Shown here piece after piece: positions 25,479-34,580 of a stretch of 64,000 nt of DNA. Both the position numbers and the translations under genes were made by a program. The stretch is from Novosphingobium sp. GTDB taxonomy: Bacteria; Pseudomonadota; Alphaproteobacteria; Sphingomonadales; Sphingomonadaceae. The stretch covers positions 248,001 through 312,000 of the forward strand of contig JAGIAR010000001.1 in NCBI GenBank assembly GCA_017744735.1, written 5' to 3'. How positions within the stretch are numbered: position 1 is the stretch's first letter; each line of letters opens with the position of its first letter. The notes under the pieces were generated by a model that searched no databases, was not told the origin of the DNA, and worked only from the letters and a program-made list of their open reading frames with translations.

Positions 25479-26797
25479 TGGATCGCGATTCTCCGATGGC
25501 CGAAACCACCGATTACCCTGCTCCGTCGCGGCCCTCCCAAACCGGAATGGCCAGTCTGATGCTGGGCGGCGTAGCCGCCTTCAGCGCCTATTTTGCGATG
25601 TACGCTTTCCGCAAGCCCTTCGCGGCGGCGACCTTCGCGGACCACGCCGGCTGGGGCTTCGCGCTCGACTACAAGAGCGCGCTGCTGATCGCACAGGTGC
25701 TGGGCTATGCGCTGTCGAAATTCATCGGGGTGCGCATCATTGCCGAGTTCGGGCGTGAGGGCCGGGCACGGGCGATCGCCGGACTGATCTTCGGCGCGTG
25801 GATCGCGCTGGTGCTGTTCGCCGTGATACCGGCGCCGTGGAACATCGCCTGCCTGTTCCTCAACGGCCTGCCGCTGGGGATGATCTGGGGGCTGGTGTTC
25901 TCCTATGTCGAGGGGCGCCGCGCCTCGGAAGCGATGGGAGCGCTGTTGTGCGCCAGCTTCATCGTCTCGTCGGGCGTGGTCAAATCGGTCGGCGTACTGC
26001 TGATGCAATGGGGGATCGGCGAATACTGGATGCCCGCTGCAACCGGCGCGCTGTTCTTCCCGCTGCTGTTCCTCTCGCTGTGGCTGCTCGAACGCTTGCC
26101 GCCGCCCGACGCACGCGACGAGGCCGAACGGACCGCACGTGTGCCGATGCTCAAGGGCGACCGCGCGCGCTTCCTGGCGACCCACGGCGTCGCGATGGCG
26201 CTGCTGGTGTCGGGCTATGTACTATTGACCGCGATCCGCGACTTTCGCGACAATTTCTCGGCCGAGCTGTGGAGCGCGATGGGCTTCGGCGGCGTCGCTT
26301 CGGTGTTTTCCGCCAGCGAGTTGCCGGTCGGCGCGATCACCCTGGTCGCGCTCGGTCTGCTGATGCTGATCCGCGACAATCTGCGCGCGCTGCTGGCGAT
26401 GCACGGGATCATCCTGCTCGGCGCGGTGCTGCTGGGCGCTTCGACGCTGGCGTTCCAGGCCCACATGCTCAGCCCGCTGCCTTATATGATCCTGACCGGG
26501 GCCGGGCTGTATTTCGCCTATACGCCGTTCAACGCGATGCTGTTCGACCGGATGATCGCGGCGATCGGCCATGCCGGCAATGCCGGCTTCCTGATCTATG
26601 TCGCCGATGCCGCGGGCTATGCCGGCAGCGTCGGCCTGTTGCTCTACCGCAGCTTCGGCGCGGCCAAGGTCGACTGGCTCTCGTTCTACATCGATGTCGC
26701 CTATGCAACCTCGATCGCGGTCGCGCTCCTGACTGTGCTTTCGGCCGCCTATTTCTTCTTCCGGCTCGAGCGCCATGCCCAGCCCGCGCATGCCTGA
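25478..26797 (+). CDS. MFS-like transporter (DUF5690-like)
   Basis: 439-residue integral membrane protein with about 12 predicted helices. The early segment FAMYAFRKPFAAATF is typical of a family annotated DUF5690, distantly related to organophosphate:phosphate MFS antiporters (UhpC/GlpT-like). The start at 25478 overlaps the preceding stop by one base; ATG 25496 is an alternative and neither has a strong Shine-Dalgarno sequence. It stands between exported phosphatases and cytoplasmic phosphonate enzymes, so import of aminoethylphosphonate or a similar head group is a strong inference, not a demonstrated function. Confidence 0.85.
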   Translation: MDRDSPMAETTDYPAPSRPSQTGMASLMLGGVAAFSAYFAMYAFRKPFAAATFADHAGWGFALDYKSALLIAQVLGYALSKFIGVRIIAEFGREGRARAIAGLIFGAWIALVLFAVIPAPWNIACLFLNGLPLGMIWGLVFSYVEGRRASEAMGALLCASFIVSSGVVKSVGVLLMQWGIGEYWMPAATGALFFPLLFLSLWLLERLPPPDARDEAERTARVPMLKGDRARFLATHGVAMALLVSGYVLLTAIRDFRDNFSAELWSAMGFGGVASVFSASELPVGAITLVALGLLMLIRDNLRALLAMHGIILLGAVLLGASTLAFQAHMLSPLPYMILTGAGLYFAYTPFNAMLFDRMIAAIGHAGNAGFLIYVADAAGYAGSVGLLLYRSFGAAKVDWLSFYIDVAYATSIAVALLTVLSAAYFFFRLERHAQPAHA

Positions 26798-27908
26798 GCT
26801 GCCCCAACCCGATCTGATCGTCGTCGGTGCCGGGATTCTCGGCCTCGCCCATGCGCTCGCCGCCGTGCGGCGCGGGCTGGCGGTGACGGTGATCGACCGC
26901 GACGCCCAGGCCAACGGCGCGTCGGTGCGAAATTTCGGCTTCGTCACCGTGACCGGGCAGGAGCGCGGGAGGGTCTGGTCGCTTGCCCGGCGCAGCGCCG
27001 AGGTATGGCGCGAGATCGCCCCGCAGGCCGGGATCGCGATCGAGCAGGAAGGCCTGCTGCTGCTGGCCCAGCGGCCCGAGGCGGCCGAGGTGATCGAGGC
27101 TTTCGCCGCGACCGAGATGGGCGAACGCTGCGCACGTCTTTCCAATGCCGAACTGACCGCGCGTTTCCCGATGCTGCAGGGCCCCTTCGCCGCCGCCCTC
27201 GAAAGCCGCGAGGATCTGCGCGTGGAATCGCGCACGGCGATCCCGCTGCTCGCCGCCTGGCTGGCCGAAGCCCACGGGGTTGTCTTTCAGCGCGGTCGGG
27301 CGGTCAGCGCCGTCGAAAGCGGCGCGATCACCCTGAGCGACGGCACGAGGCTGGAAGCGGGCGCTATTGCGGTCTGCCCGGGCGACGATCTGGTGAGCCT
27401 GTTTACCGACGAGATCGCGCGCGAGGGGATCACCCGCTCGATCCTCCAGATGCTGCGGTTGTCGGCGCCCGGCTGGCGCCTGCCCGCGCCGGTGATGAGC
27501 GACCTCAGCCTGGTGCGCTATCTCGGCTATGCGGCCCTGCCCGAGGCCGAGGCGCTGCTCGCGCGGCTTCGGCGAGAGGCTCCGGAAGCGCTCGAGCACG
27601 GCGTCCACCTGATCGCAGTGCAAAGCGCCGACGGCAGCCTGGTCGTCGGCGACAGCCATCATTATGCACCGACGCCTGCGCCCTTCGCCGCCAGCGCGGT
27701 CGAGGCGGCAATCCTGGGCGAATACCGCGCGATCTTCGGTGCCCCGCCGCCGGTGATCGAACGCTGGACCGGCACTTATGCGAGCGGGCCAGAGCACAGC
27801 ATCGTGCGCGAACCCCTGCCCGGCGTCAGGCTCGCAATCGTCACCAGCGGCACCGGCGCCTCGACCAGCTTCGCGCTGGCCGAGGAGGTCGTGGCCGGCA
27901 TGTTCTAA
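26775..27908 (+). CDS. FAD-dependent oxidase of phosphonate clusters
   Basis: 377-residue DAO-type flavoprotein. The FAD-binding GAGILG is near residue 18-23 and GASVRNFGFVT-GQERG matches the family of flavin oxidases repeatedly found beside phosphonatase (TIGR03364-like). Members have been reported to oxidise 2-aminoethylphosphonate or its N-methyl form to phosphonoacetaldehyde. That role fits well: PhnX follows 23 bases downstream and no PhnW transaminase is in the window, so this enzyme can supply PhnX's substrate. The start at 26775 overlaps the transporter gene by 23 bases; ATG 26790 (MPELPQPD) is an equally good start. Confidence 0.9.
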   Translation: MPSPRMPELPQPDLIVVGAGILGLAHALAAVRRGLAVTVIDRDAQANGASVRNFGFVTVTGQERGRVWSLARRSAEVWREIAPQAGIAIEQEGLLLLAQRPEAAEVIEAFAATEMGERCARLSNAELTARFPMLQGPFAAALESREDLRVESRTAIPLLAAWLAEAHGVVFQRGRAVSAVESGAITLSDGTRLEAGAIAVCPGDDLVSLFTDEIAREGITRSILQMLRLSAPGWRLPAPVMSDLSLVRYLGYAALPEAEALLARLRREAPEALEHGVHLIAVQSADGSLVVGDSHHYAPTPAPFAASAVEAAILGEYRAIFGAPPPVIERWTGTYASGPEHSIVREPLPGVRLAIVTSGTGASTSFALAEEVVAGMF

Positions 27909-27931
27909 ATTCGACTGATAAGGAAATGCAG

Positions 27932-28714
27932 ATGGAAACAGGTCTCAAGGCGGTGATTTTCGACTGGGCGGGCACGATGATCGATTACGGCAGCCGCGCC
28001 CCGGTTATCGCGCTGCAGACCCTGTTCGCCAGCGAGGACGTGCCGATCACCGAGGCCGAGGCGCGCGAGGATATGGGCCGCGCCAAGCGCGACCATATCG
28101 GCGCGCTGCTGGCCAAGCCGCGCATCGTCGAGGCCTGGACCAAGGCCAAGGGCAGCGCGCCGACCCGCGCCGATGGCGACGCTTTGTTCGCTGCGATCGG
28201 CCCGGCGATGCGGCACGCGGCGCGCGATTGCGCAACGCTGATCCCCGGCGCTGCCGAGATCGCGCAGGAACTCCAGGGCCTTGGCGTAAGGATCGGCTCC
28301 TGCACCGGCTACAGCCGCGACATGATGGTCGACATCCTGCCGCTGGCCCGCGAGCAGGGCTATGCACCCGACTACGTGGTCTGCGCCGGCGAGACCCCGG
28401 CCGGGCGCCCGTCGCCGCTGATGGTGTGGAAGAACCTCGTCGAACTGGGCGTCTGGCCGGCCGAGGCCTGCGTCAAGGTCGACGACACCGAGGTCGGCAT
28501 CGCCGAGGGGCGCGCGGCGGGCGTGTGGACCGTCGGCGTGGTCCGCAGCGGCAACATCGTCGGGCTTAGCGAGGCCGATTTCGACGCCCTACCCGAAATG
28601 GAACAGCAAGCCCGGCTGGCGGACGCGCGCGAAAAGCTCCTCGCCGCCGGCGCGCATGTGGTGATCGACACGGTCGCGGACCTGCGAACGGCGCTGGATT
28701 CGCTCAACCCCTGA
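27932..28714 (+). CDS. phnX: Phosphonoacetaldehyde hydrolase (phosphonatase)
   Basis: 260-residue HAD-superfamily enzyme that hydrolyses phosphonoacetaldehyde to acetaldehyde and phosphate. Nucleophile D11 lies in VIFDWAGT; K52 in MGRAKRDHI is the Schiff-base lysine; CTGYSRDMM, AGRPSP and VDDTEVGIAEG complete the family pattern. Length matches known PhnX (about 265). The start at 27932 has AAGGAA six bases upstream; the ATG at 27926 is too close to it. It ends the phospholipase/phosphatase/transporter/oxidase operon and is the best evidence that the locus yields phosphate from phosphonates. Confidence 0.96.
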   Translation: METGLKAVIFDWAGTMIDYGSRAPVIALQTLFASEDVPITEAEAREDMGRAKRDHIGALLAKPRIVEAWTKAKGSAPTRADGDALFAAIGPAMRHAARDCATLIPGAAEIAQELQGLGVRIGSCTGYSRDMMVDILPLAREQGYAPDYVVCAGETPAGRPSPLMVWKNLVELGVWPAEACVKVDDTEVGIAEGRAAGVWTVGVVRSGNIVGLSEADFDALPEMEQQARLADAREKLLAAGAHVVIDTVADLRTALDSLNP

Positions 28715-28776
28715 CCGGGCGGCTCCGGCTCGGACCGCTCCGCGCCGTGTGTCAGGCGCTGTACGATGCGCGACCT

Positions 28777-28788
28777 TTTTGTACAAAA
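28777..28788. promoter_or_regulatory. Perfect palindrome TTTTGTACAAAA
   Basis: Twelve-bp perfect palindrome 42 bases before the TBDR start at 28831, in the 116-base gap after phnX. Its position suits an operator; no regulator is obviously paired with it. Confidence 0.4.
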
Positions 28789-28830
28789 TCGGCCTTTGTG
28801 CCCGGTTCGCCGCAACCTAAACCTGACTCG

Positions 28831-31641
28831 ATGTTGCCCTCGCCGTTCCGATCCGCCTCGCGCGGCCGATTTCTTGCGGCGCTGCTTGCGTCTTGCGCAC
28901 TGACGCTGGCGGGAGAGGCGCAGGCGCAAGACACCCCTCCAACTCCGGCTCCAGCGCCGGCCCCCATACCGGCCCCCACGGAAAGCGACGCCGGCTACGA
29001 CGACGAGATCGTGGTCACCTCGCAGGCGCTGCCCGGCGCGGTGATCGGCGACATCCCGCCCGAGAACCAGATCAACCAGAGGGAGATCCAGTCCTACGGC
29101 GTCGATACGATCAGCGACCTGCTGGACCAGATCTCCGACCAGACCTCCAGCATTGCCGGGCGCGACGACAGCTCCGGGCCGGTGGTGCTGGTCAACGGCA
29201 AGCGCGTCTCGGGGGTCAACGAGATCGGCGACCTGCCGGTGGAGTCGGTCCTCAGGGTCGATATCCTGCCCGAGGAAGTGGCGATCAAATACGGCTACGA
29301 CGCGCAGCAGAAGGTGGTGAACATCATTCTCAGGCGCCGCTTCCAGTCGCGCGTGGCCGATCTCGGCGGCGGACTGTCCGGGCATGGCGACGGCGAGCAG
29401 GGCACCGGGTCCTTCACCTATACAAAGATCCACGACAACGACCGGCTCAACCTGACCGGCAAGGTCAGCGCCAAGGGCGCGATCCTGCAGAGCGACCGCG
29501 CCATTCAGCCCGATCCCGACAGCGGCATCGCCCCTGCAGGCGGGATCGACAGCGAGGATCCCTATCGCACGCTCCAGCCGACCACCCGCAACTATTCGCT
29601 CGGCGCCACCCTCGCCAAGCCGCTCGGCGCCAATGCGAACGCCTCGTTCAACGTCAAGGGCAGCTACAGCACCAGCCACGGGCTCGACGGGCTCGCGGCC
29701 GGCACGCTCGCGATCCCGGCCGACAGCCCGTTCTACGGCGGCAGCGACGCGCTCACCCGCTATCTCTCCACGGACGCGCTGCACCAGTCGAGCGACAGCG
29801 GCAATCTCTCGGCGGGTGGCTCGGTCAATATCGACCTTTCGAAGCGCTGGAAGCTGTCCGTGATCGGCAATTACCAGCACAGCGAGAGCAGTTCGCATTC
29901 CGAAACCGGCTACGATACCGACGCGCTGCAGGCGGCGATCGATGCGAACGATCCGGCGGTCGATCCCTACGGCACGCTGCCGGGCAGCCTGCTCGGCCCG
30001 ATGCTGACCAGCGCGGCCCGTTCGAACAGCGACAGCGGCAGCGCCAGCCTGCTCGCGATGGGGCAGCTCTTTGCACTCCCCGCCGGCACTATCTCGACCA
30101 GCGTCAAGCTGGGCGGTGACTTCACCTCGCAAAGCTCCACCGCCACCCGCGACGGGATCACCACCTCGGGCAAGGCCGACCGGACCGACGGCAGCGCACG
30201 GATCAGCATCGACGTGCCGCTCGCCAACAAGAGCAAGGGTTTTCTCGGCGCGCTCGGCGCGCTCAGCCTCAATTTCAACGGGGGGGTGACGCAGGTCTCG
30301 GACTTCGGTTCGCTTGGCACCTTCGGCTACGGCCTCAACTGGACGCCGGTCACCGGCGTAACCCTGATCGCGGCGGTCAACGAAGACCGCAACGCGCCAA
30401 GCGTCGGCCAGTTGAGCGATCCGCTGACCACGCGCGCCAACCAGCGGGTCTACGACTATGTTACCGGACAGAGCGTGCTGGTGACCACCCTGTCGGGCGG
30501 CAATCCCGGCCTGGTGGGCGACGATCGCCATGCATTCAAGCTCGGGCTCAACGCCGCGATCCTGACCGAGCCGAAGCTCAACTTCAGCGCCAGCTACGTC
30601 GATGCCCGTACCCGCGATGCCATCCGCTCGCTGGGCGGAGCGACCCAGGCGATCGAGGAGGCCTTCCCCGACCGGTTCGAGCGCGACGACGACGGCACAC
30701 TGACCCGGATCGATTCCCGCCCGGTCAACGTTTACGAGCAGCGCAGCGAACAGATCCGCTGGGGGTTCAACCTCTCGGCGCAGCTCCGCAAGGCCACCCG
30801 CCCTGCCCCGCCGCCCGGCGGATGGCCGGGCAGGCGGCGCGAGGGCGAGGCCGGTGAAGGGCGCTGGGGCAGAGGAGGTGCGCAGGGGAACGCGGGGTCC
30901 GCCAAGCCCGAAGGCGAGCCGCAGGACGGCGAGGCGGGAGCACCCCCGCCGGATCCGGACAACGAGATCGTCGTCAACGGCGAGCGCGGCGCGGCGCAAG
31001 GCGATACCGACCCGCCGCGCCACGGCTGGCGCGGAGACGGCTTCGGCGACGGTCCGCCGCGAGGCTTCGGGGACGGTCCGCCCGCGGGCGAGGGCGGCTT
31101 CGGCCGCCCCGGCGGCGGTTTCGGCGGGCGCGGTCCGCGCGGCGGCCGCGGGATGGGCGGCAGCGACAACGGGATGCGGCTCAACTTCTCGCTCTATCAC
31201 ACCTGGATCCTGCGGCAGACGGTCCAGCTCACCGCGGACAGCGACCCGATCGACCTGCTCCACGGGGGGACGCTGGGCGGCGGAGCGACCCCGCAGCACA
31301 GGGTCACCGCGGATCTGGGCGTGACCGACAACGGCGTCGGCGTGCAGCTCCAGGGCAACTGGCAAAGCGCGACCGACGTGGTCGGGTCCGCGCTCGCCGC
31401 GGGCGACCTGCATTTCGATTCACTGGCAACACTCGATCTCAGGCTATTCATAAACCTGCAGAATCGCTTCAGAGGCAAGGCCTGGGCGCGCGGCACGCGG
31501 GTCAGCCTGTCGGTCGACAACATCCTCGGAACCTACCAGCGGGTGACCGACGGCAACGGGCTGACGCCCTATGCCTACCAGCGCGACCTTGCCGACCCGA
31601 TGGGGCGCACGCTGCTGCTCACGGTCAGGCGGATCTTCTGA
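28831..31641 (+). CDS. TonB-dependent receptor with Gly/Pro-rich insert
   Basis: 936-residue receptor-like protein. A signal peptide (cleavage near AQA, 32) is followed by a PAPAPAPIPAP spacer, DEIVVTSQ (58-65), a plug with VLVNGKRVSG and VESVLRVDILPEEVAIKYGYD, and a barrel ending LLLTVRRIF. About residues 654-780 are a low-complexity insert rich in Gly, Pro, Arg, Asp and Glu, within the barrel part; it contains NEIVVNGERG (711-720), a near copy of the N-terminal motif. The plug differs from the nutrient TBDRs in this window and resembles oar/secretin-like sphingomonad receptors. No strong Shine-Dalgarno sequence is seen at 28831. It may or may not belong to the phosphonate locus it follows. 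Confidence 0.88.
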   Translation: MLPSPFRSASRGRFLAALLASCALTLAGEAQAQDTPPTPAPAPAPIPAPTESDAGYDDEIVVTSQALPGAVIGDIPPENQINQREIQSYGVDTISDLLDQISDQTSSIAGRDDSSGPVVLVNGKRVSGVNEIGDLPVESVLRVDILPEEVAIKYGYDAQQKVVNIILRRRFQSRVADLGGGLSGHGDGEQGTGSFTYTKIHDNDRLNLTGKVSAKGAILQSDRAIQPDPDSGIAPAGGIDSEDPYRTLQPTTRNYSLGATLAKPLGANANASFNVKGSYSTSHGLDGLAAGTLAIPADSPFYGGSDALTRYLSTDALHQSSDSGNLSAGGSVNIDLSKRWKLSVIGNYQHSESSSHSETGYDTDALQAAIDANDPAVDPYGTLPGSLLGPMLTSAARSNSDSGSASLLAMGQLFALPAGTISTSVKLGGDFTSQSSTATRDGITTSGKADRTDGSARISIDVPLANKSKGFLGALGALSLNFNGGVTQVSDFGSLGTFGYGLNWTPVTGVTLIAAVNEDRNAPSVGQLSDPLTTRANQRVYDYVTGQSVLVTTLSGGNPGLVGDDRHAFKLGLNAAILTEPKLNFSASYVDARTRDAIRSLGGATQAIEEAFPDRFERDDDGTLTRIDSRPVNVYEQRSEQIRWGFNLSAQLRKATRPAPPPGGWPGRRREGEAGEGRWGRGGAQGNAGSAKPEGEPQDGEAGAPPPDPDNEIVVNGERGAAQGDTDPPRHGWRGDGFGDGPPRGFGDGPPAGEGGFGRPGGGFGGRGPRGGRGMGGSDNGMRLNFSLYHTWILRQTVQLTADSDPIDLLHGGTLGGGATPQHRVTADLGVTDNGVGVQLQGNWQSATDVVGSALAAGDLHFDSLATLDLRLFINLQNRFRGKAWARGTRVSLSVDNILGTYQRVTDGNGLTPYAYQRDLADPMGRTLLLTVRRIF
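30790..31170. repeat. Low-complexity Gly/Pro/Arg-coding segment
   Basis: Imperfect direct repeats coding for GDGPPRGFGDGPPAGEGGFG and GGGFGGRGPRGGRG runs, all in frame with the receptor. The segment is GC-rich, purine/GGC-biased and lacks the alternating pattern of beta-strands, so it probably forms a long disordered loop. Confidence 0.7.
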
Positions 31642-31718
31642 TCCCGGCGGCGACGAATCTCTGGATAACGCCCGATCGCGCCTTGGGGCGGTAATCCCCC
31701 CGACCTAAGTGCCTTGGG

Positions 31719-33167
31719 GTGACTCTCATCCAGATAGGCGCCGACGATCGCGGGGCGCCGGTACAAGTCGATGTCGAAGAACTGCTCGCCACGCGCCTGC
31801 TGGTGCAGGGCAACAGCGGCTCGGGCAAATCGCATCTGCTGCGCCGGCTGCTCGAGGAAAGCGCCGGGATCGTCCAGCAGATCGTGATCGACCCGGAAGG
31901 CGATTTCGTCAGCCTGGCAGATATCTTCGACCATGTGATCATCGACGCCTCGGCCTATTCGGCGGCCGAGCTTAGCCGGCTGGCGGCGCGCATCCGCAAG
32001 CATCGCGCCTCGGTCGTGCTGGCGCTCGACGGGCTCGAGGTGGAGGCGCAGATGCGCTGCGCGGCACTGTTCCTCTCGGCGTTGTTCGACGCCCCGCACG
32101 AACAGTGGTTTCCGGCGCTGGTGGTGGTCGACGAGGCCCAGCTCTTCGCGCCGGCAGCGGCGGGCGACGTCAGCGACGAGGCCCGCCGCCTGTCGCTCGG
32201 CGCGATGACCAATCTGATGTGCCGCGGGCGCAAGCGCGGGCTGGCCGGCATCGTCGCGACCCAGCGGCTCGCCAAGCTGGCGAAGAACGTCGCGGCCGAG
32301 GCCTCCAACTTCCTGATGGGCCGCACCTTCCTGGATATCGACATGGCCCGCGCGGCCGATCTTCTGGGCATGGAGCGGCGCCAGGCGGAACAGATCCGCG
32401 ACCTTGCGCGCGGACAGTTCCTCGGCCTGGGCCCTGCGATCAGCCGGCGGCCGGTTTCCACCCGGATCGGCCCGGTGCGCACCGGGGCGCGGTCTGCGCC
32501 GCAGAAGCTCGCGCCCTTGCCCGCAGCGTCGGCCGACGAGCTGCACGCGCTGCTGCATGATGGACTGAAGCAGGAAGAGAAGGTGGAGCGGCCCGCCCCG
32601 CCCCCGCTACCGGCCGCGGAGAAGCTGATCGAGAAGATCGAGGAGGTCACAGGCGATCCGCTTCCGCCCGGGCCGGGAGCGGCGCCCGCAGCGGCCGGGG
32701 CCAACGCGGTGGCGGCAATCCTGGCCGAGATGGCGGCCGAGGAAGGCGCGACCTACAAGCAGTCCGCCGCGCTGTTCCAGGATTTCGCGCTGCGCTGCCG
32801 GATGCGGCGGATCCACACCGCGGATATCGACCTGGTCAAGTTCCGCCGCCTGTTCGCGATCGCGGTCGCGGGAATTCCGGACCACGGGCAGGATTTCTCC
32901 CCCGAGATCATGCGGCTGGCCGGCACCCTGTCGGAAGACGTGGTCGCGCCGTTCCTGCTCATTGCCAATGCCGCGCTCGAAAACGCGCCCTGCCCCGACG
33001 ACGATACCCTGGCCCGCGCATATGGCACCAGCTCGCCCGGCCGGGTGCGGCGGCTGCTCGACCATTTCGAGCGGAGCGGCGTGCTCGCCGTGCGCACCGA
33101 CTTCGGCGGGCGGCGCACGGTGACGATCCCCGAGCTCGGGCTGGAAACCGCTCAGCTCGAGGACTGA
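31719..33167 (+). CDS. HerA/DUF87-like ATPase
   Basis: 482-residue P-loop ATPase of the HerA/FtsK-like DUF87 class. Walker A GNSGSGKS (31-38), IVIDPEGDF (55-63), Walker B VVVDEA (135-140), and an RGRKRGLAGIVATQR segment that supplies the arginine/sensor region. About 290-330 is a Pro/Ala linker; the C-terminal 140 residues are helical with a winged-helix-like end (RVRRLLDHFERSGVLAVRTDFGGRRTV). The start is GTG at 31719 without a clear Shine-Dalgarno sequence. There is no NurA nuclease nearby. Similar stand-alone ATPases occur in sphingomonads and in phage-like elements; the role is unknown. Its 3' end overlaps the convergent outer-membrane factor gene by 16 bases. Confidence 0.85.
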   Translation: MTLIQIGADDRGAPVQVDVEELLATRLLVQGNSGSGKSHLLRRLLEESAGIVQQIVIDPEGDFVSLADIFDHVIIDASAYSAAELSRLAARIRKHRASVVLALDGLEVEAQMRCAALFLSALFDAPHEQWFPALVVVDEAQLFAPAAAGDVSDEARRLSLGAMTNLMCRGRKRGLAGIVATQRLAKLAKNVAAEASNFLMGRTFLDIDMARAADLLGMERRQAEQIRDLARGQFLGLGPAISRRPVSTRIGPVRTGARSAPQKLAPLPAASADELHALLHDGLKQEEKVERPAPPPLPAAEKLIEKIEEVTGDPLPPGPGAAPAAAGANAVAAILAEMAAEEGATYKQSAALFQDFALRCRMRRIHTADIDLVKFRRLFAIAVAGIPDHGQDFSPEIMRLAGTLSEDVVAPFLLIANAALENAPCPDDDTLARAYGTSSPGRVRRLLDHFERSGVLAVRTDFGGRRTVTIPELGLETAQLED

Positions 33168-34570
33168 GCGCTCCAGCCGCCGGCGAGCGCGCGGAACAGG
33201 TCGATCTGGCGGCGCGAGACTTCGGCATCCTGATCCGCCAGCGCGGCCTGCGCCTCGGCATAGGTGCGCTGCGCATCGAGCAGGCGGAGCGAATCCACTG
33301 TCCCTTCGCGCAGTTGCGCATCCGTGATCGCCGCGGCGCGCTGCGCCTGATCGCGGGCCGATTGCAGCGCCTGGCGCCGCTCGAGCGCGTGGCCATAACC
33401 CGAAAGCGCGGTCTCGGTCTCTTCGAGCGCGGAAAGCACCGTGCCGTCGAATTCCGCCAGCCGCGCCTGCGTATCGGCCTCTGCCCCGGCGATCCGCGCG
33501 CGGGCCGGCTCGGGGTTGACCGTCCAGCTCAGCAGGGGACCGAGCAGCCAGCGCAGCGGGCCCGCGCCGAAGATGTCACCGAGCCCGGTGCCGGTCGAGC
33601 CGACCGAGCCGCCAAGGGTGATCTTCGGATAAAGATCGGCGGTCGCGACCCCGATCCGCGCAGTCGCGGCGGCAAGTCGGCGTTCGGCCGCCTGCACGTC
33701 CGGGCGCCGGGCGAGCAGCGCCGTACCGTCGCCGACCGGGATCGGCTGGAGCACTTCCAGGCTTACCGCGCGCTCGGCCGCGATCGGCGGCAGCTCCGCA
33801 GGAGTGCGCCCGGTCAGCGTCGCGAGGCGGAACAGCGCGGCCTGGCGTTCGGCCTCGATCGCCGGAATTTCCGCTGCGCGCTGGTCGCGCAGCGCGGCCA
33901 TCTGGGCAAGGTCGAGCCCCGTCGCCAGCCCGGCATCGTGACGCCGCTGGGTCAGCACGACCGACTTGTCGAGCAGATCGACGATATGCTGTGCCACCGC
34001 CAACCGCGCCGCGCCCGAGGCGGCATCGGCATAGGCGCGGGTCGTATCGGCCACCACCACCACCCGCACTGCATCCGCATCGGCACGCGCGGCGTCGAGA
34101 TCGCCCCTGGCGGCTTCGATATCGCGGCTCACCCGGCCGAACAGGTCGAGTTCGTAGCCCACGTCGAGCCCGGCATCGATCGTCCAATCCTCGCGCGGGG
34201 CGCCCGCCAGACGCTGGGACTCGGGCAGCCGGCCATAGGTCGCCTGCCCGCCGACCGAAGCGCTCGGCAGGCGTCCGGCCCGCGATCCGCGCAGGCCCGC
34301 GCGCGCCTTCTCGATATTGGCGAGCGCGACCCGCAAGTCGGTGTTTTTCGCCAGCGCATCGCCGACCAGACCATCGAGCACCGGGTCGTCGTAGAGCCGC
34401 CACCAGTCCTTCGGAGCGGAATCGGCCGTGAAGGCCGCATCCGCAGCAGACAAAAACGGGCCGGACGACGTCGTGGGGGGGACGGGTTTGACGTAGTCCG
34501 GCCCGACCGCACAGGCGCTGAGCGCCAGTGCGGAAAGCGAAGCCAGAAGGGCGCGAGAGCGAGAAATCAT
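33152..34570 (-). CDS. NodT-type outer-membrane factor of RND pump
   Basis: 472-residue lipoprotein of the OprM/NodT family. Lipobox LSAC gives a lipidated Cys20, then VGPDYV, DWWRLYDDPVLDGLV and LLARRPDVQAAERRLAAATARIGVA are hallmarks. The start at 34570 has AGGAG seven bases upstream; an open frame further upstream overlaps the permease gene and is not used. It is the last gene of the adaptor-permease-channel operon (gap of 10 bases to the permease gene). Confidence 0.94.
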   Translation of the reverse strand: MISRSRALLASLSALALSACAVGPDYVKPVPPTTSSGPFLSAADAAFTADSAPKDWWRLYDDPVLDGLVGDALAKNTDLRVALANIEKARAGLRGSRAGRLPSASVGGQATYGRLPESQRLAGAPREDWTIDAGLDVGYELDLFGRVSRDIEAARGDLDAARADADAVRVVVVADTTRAYADAASGAARLAVAQHIVDLLDKSVVLTQRRHDAGLATGLDLAQMAALRDQRAAEIPAIEAERQAALFRLATLTGRTPAELPPIAAERAVSLEVLQPIPVGDGTALLARRPDVQAAERRLAAATARIGVATADLYPKITLGGSVGSTGTGLGDIFGAGPLRWLLGPLLSWTVNPEPARARIAGAEADTQARLAEFDGTVLSALEETETALSGYGHALERRQALQSARDQAQRAAAITDAQLREGTVDSLRLLDAQRTYAEAQAALADQDAEVSRRQIDLFRALAGGWSAQSSS

Positions 34571-34580
34571 CGAACGGCTC

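Noticed and set aside
28372..31413. A minus-strand open frame of about 1000 codons opposite the insert-bearing TBDR gene
   Set aside because: No recognisable motif and typical antisense composition; the plus strand encodes a receptor with plug and barrel features.
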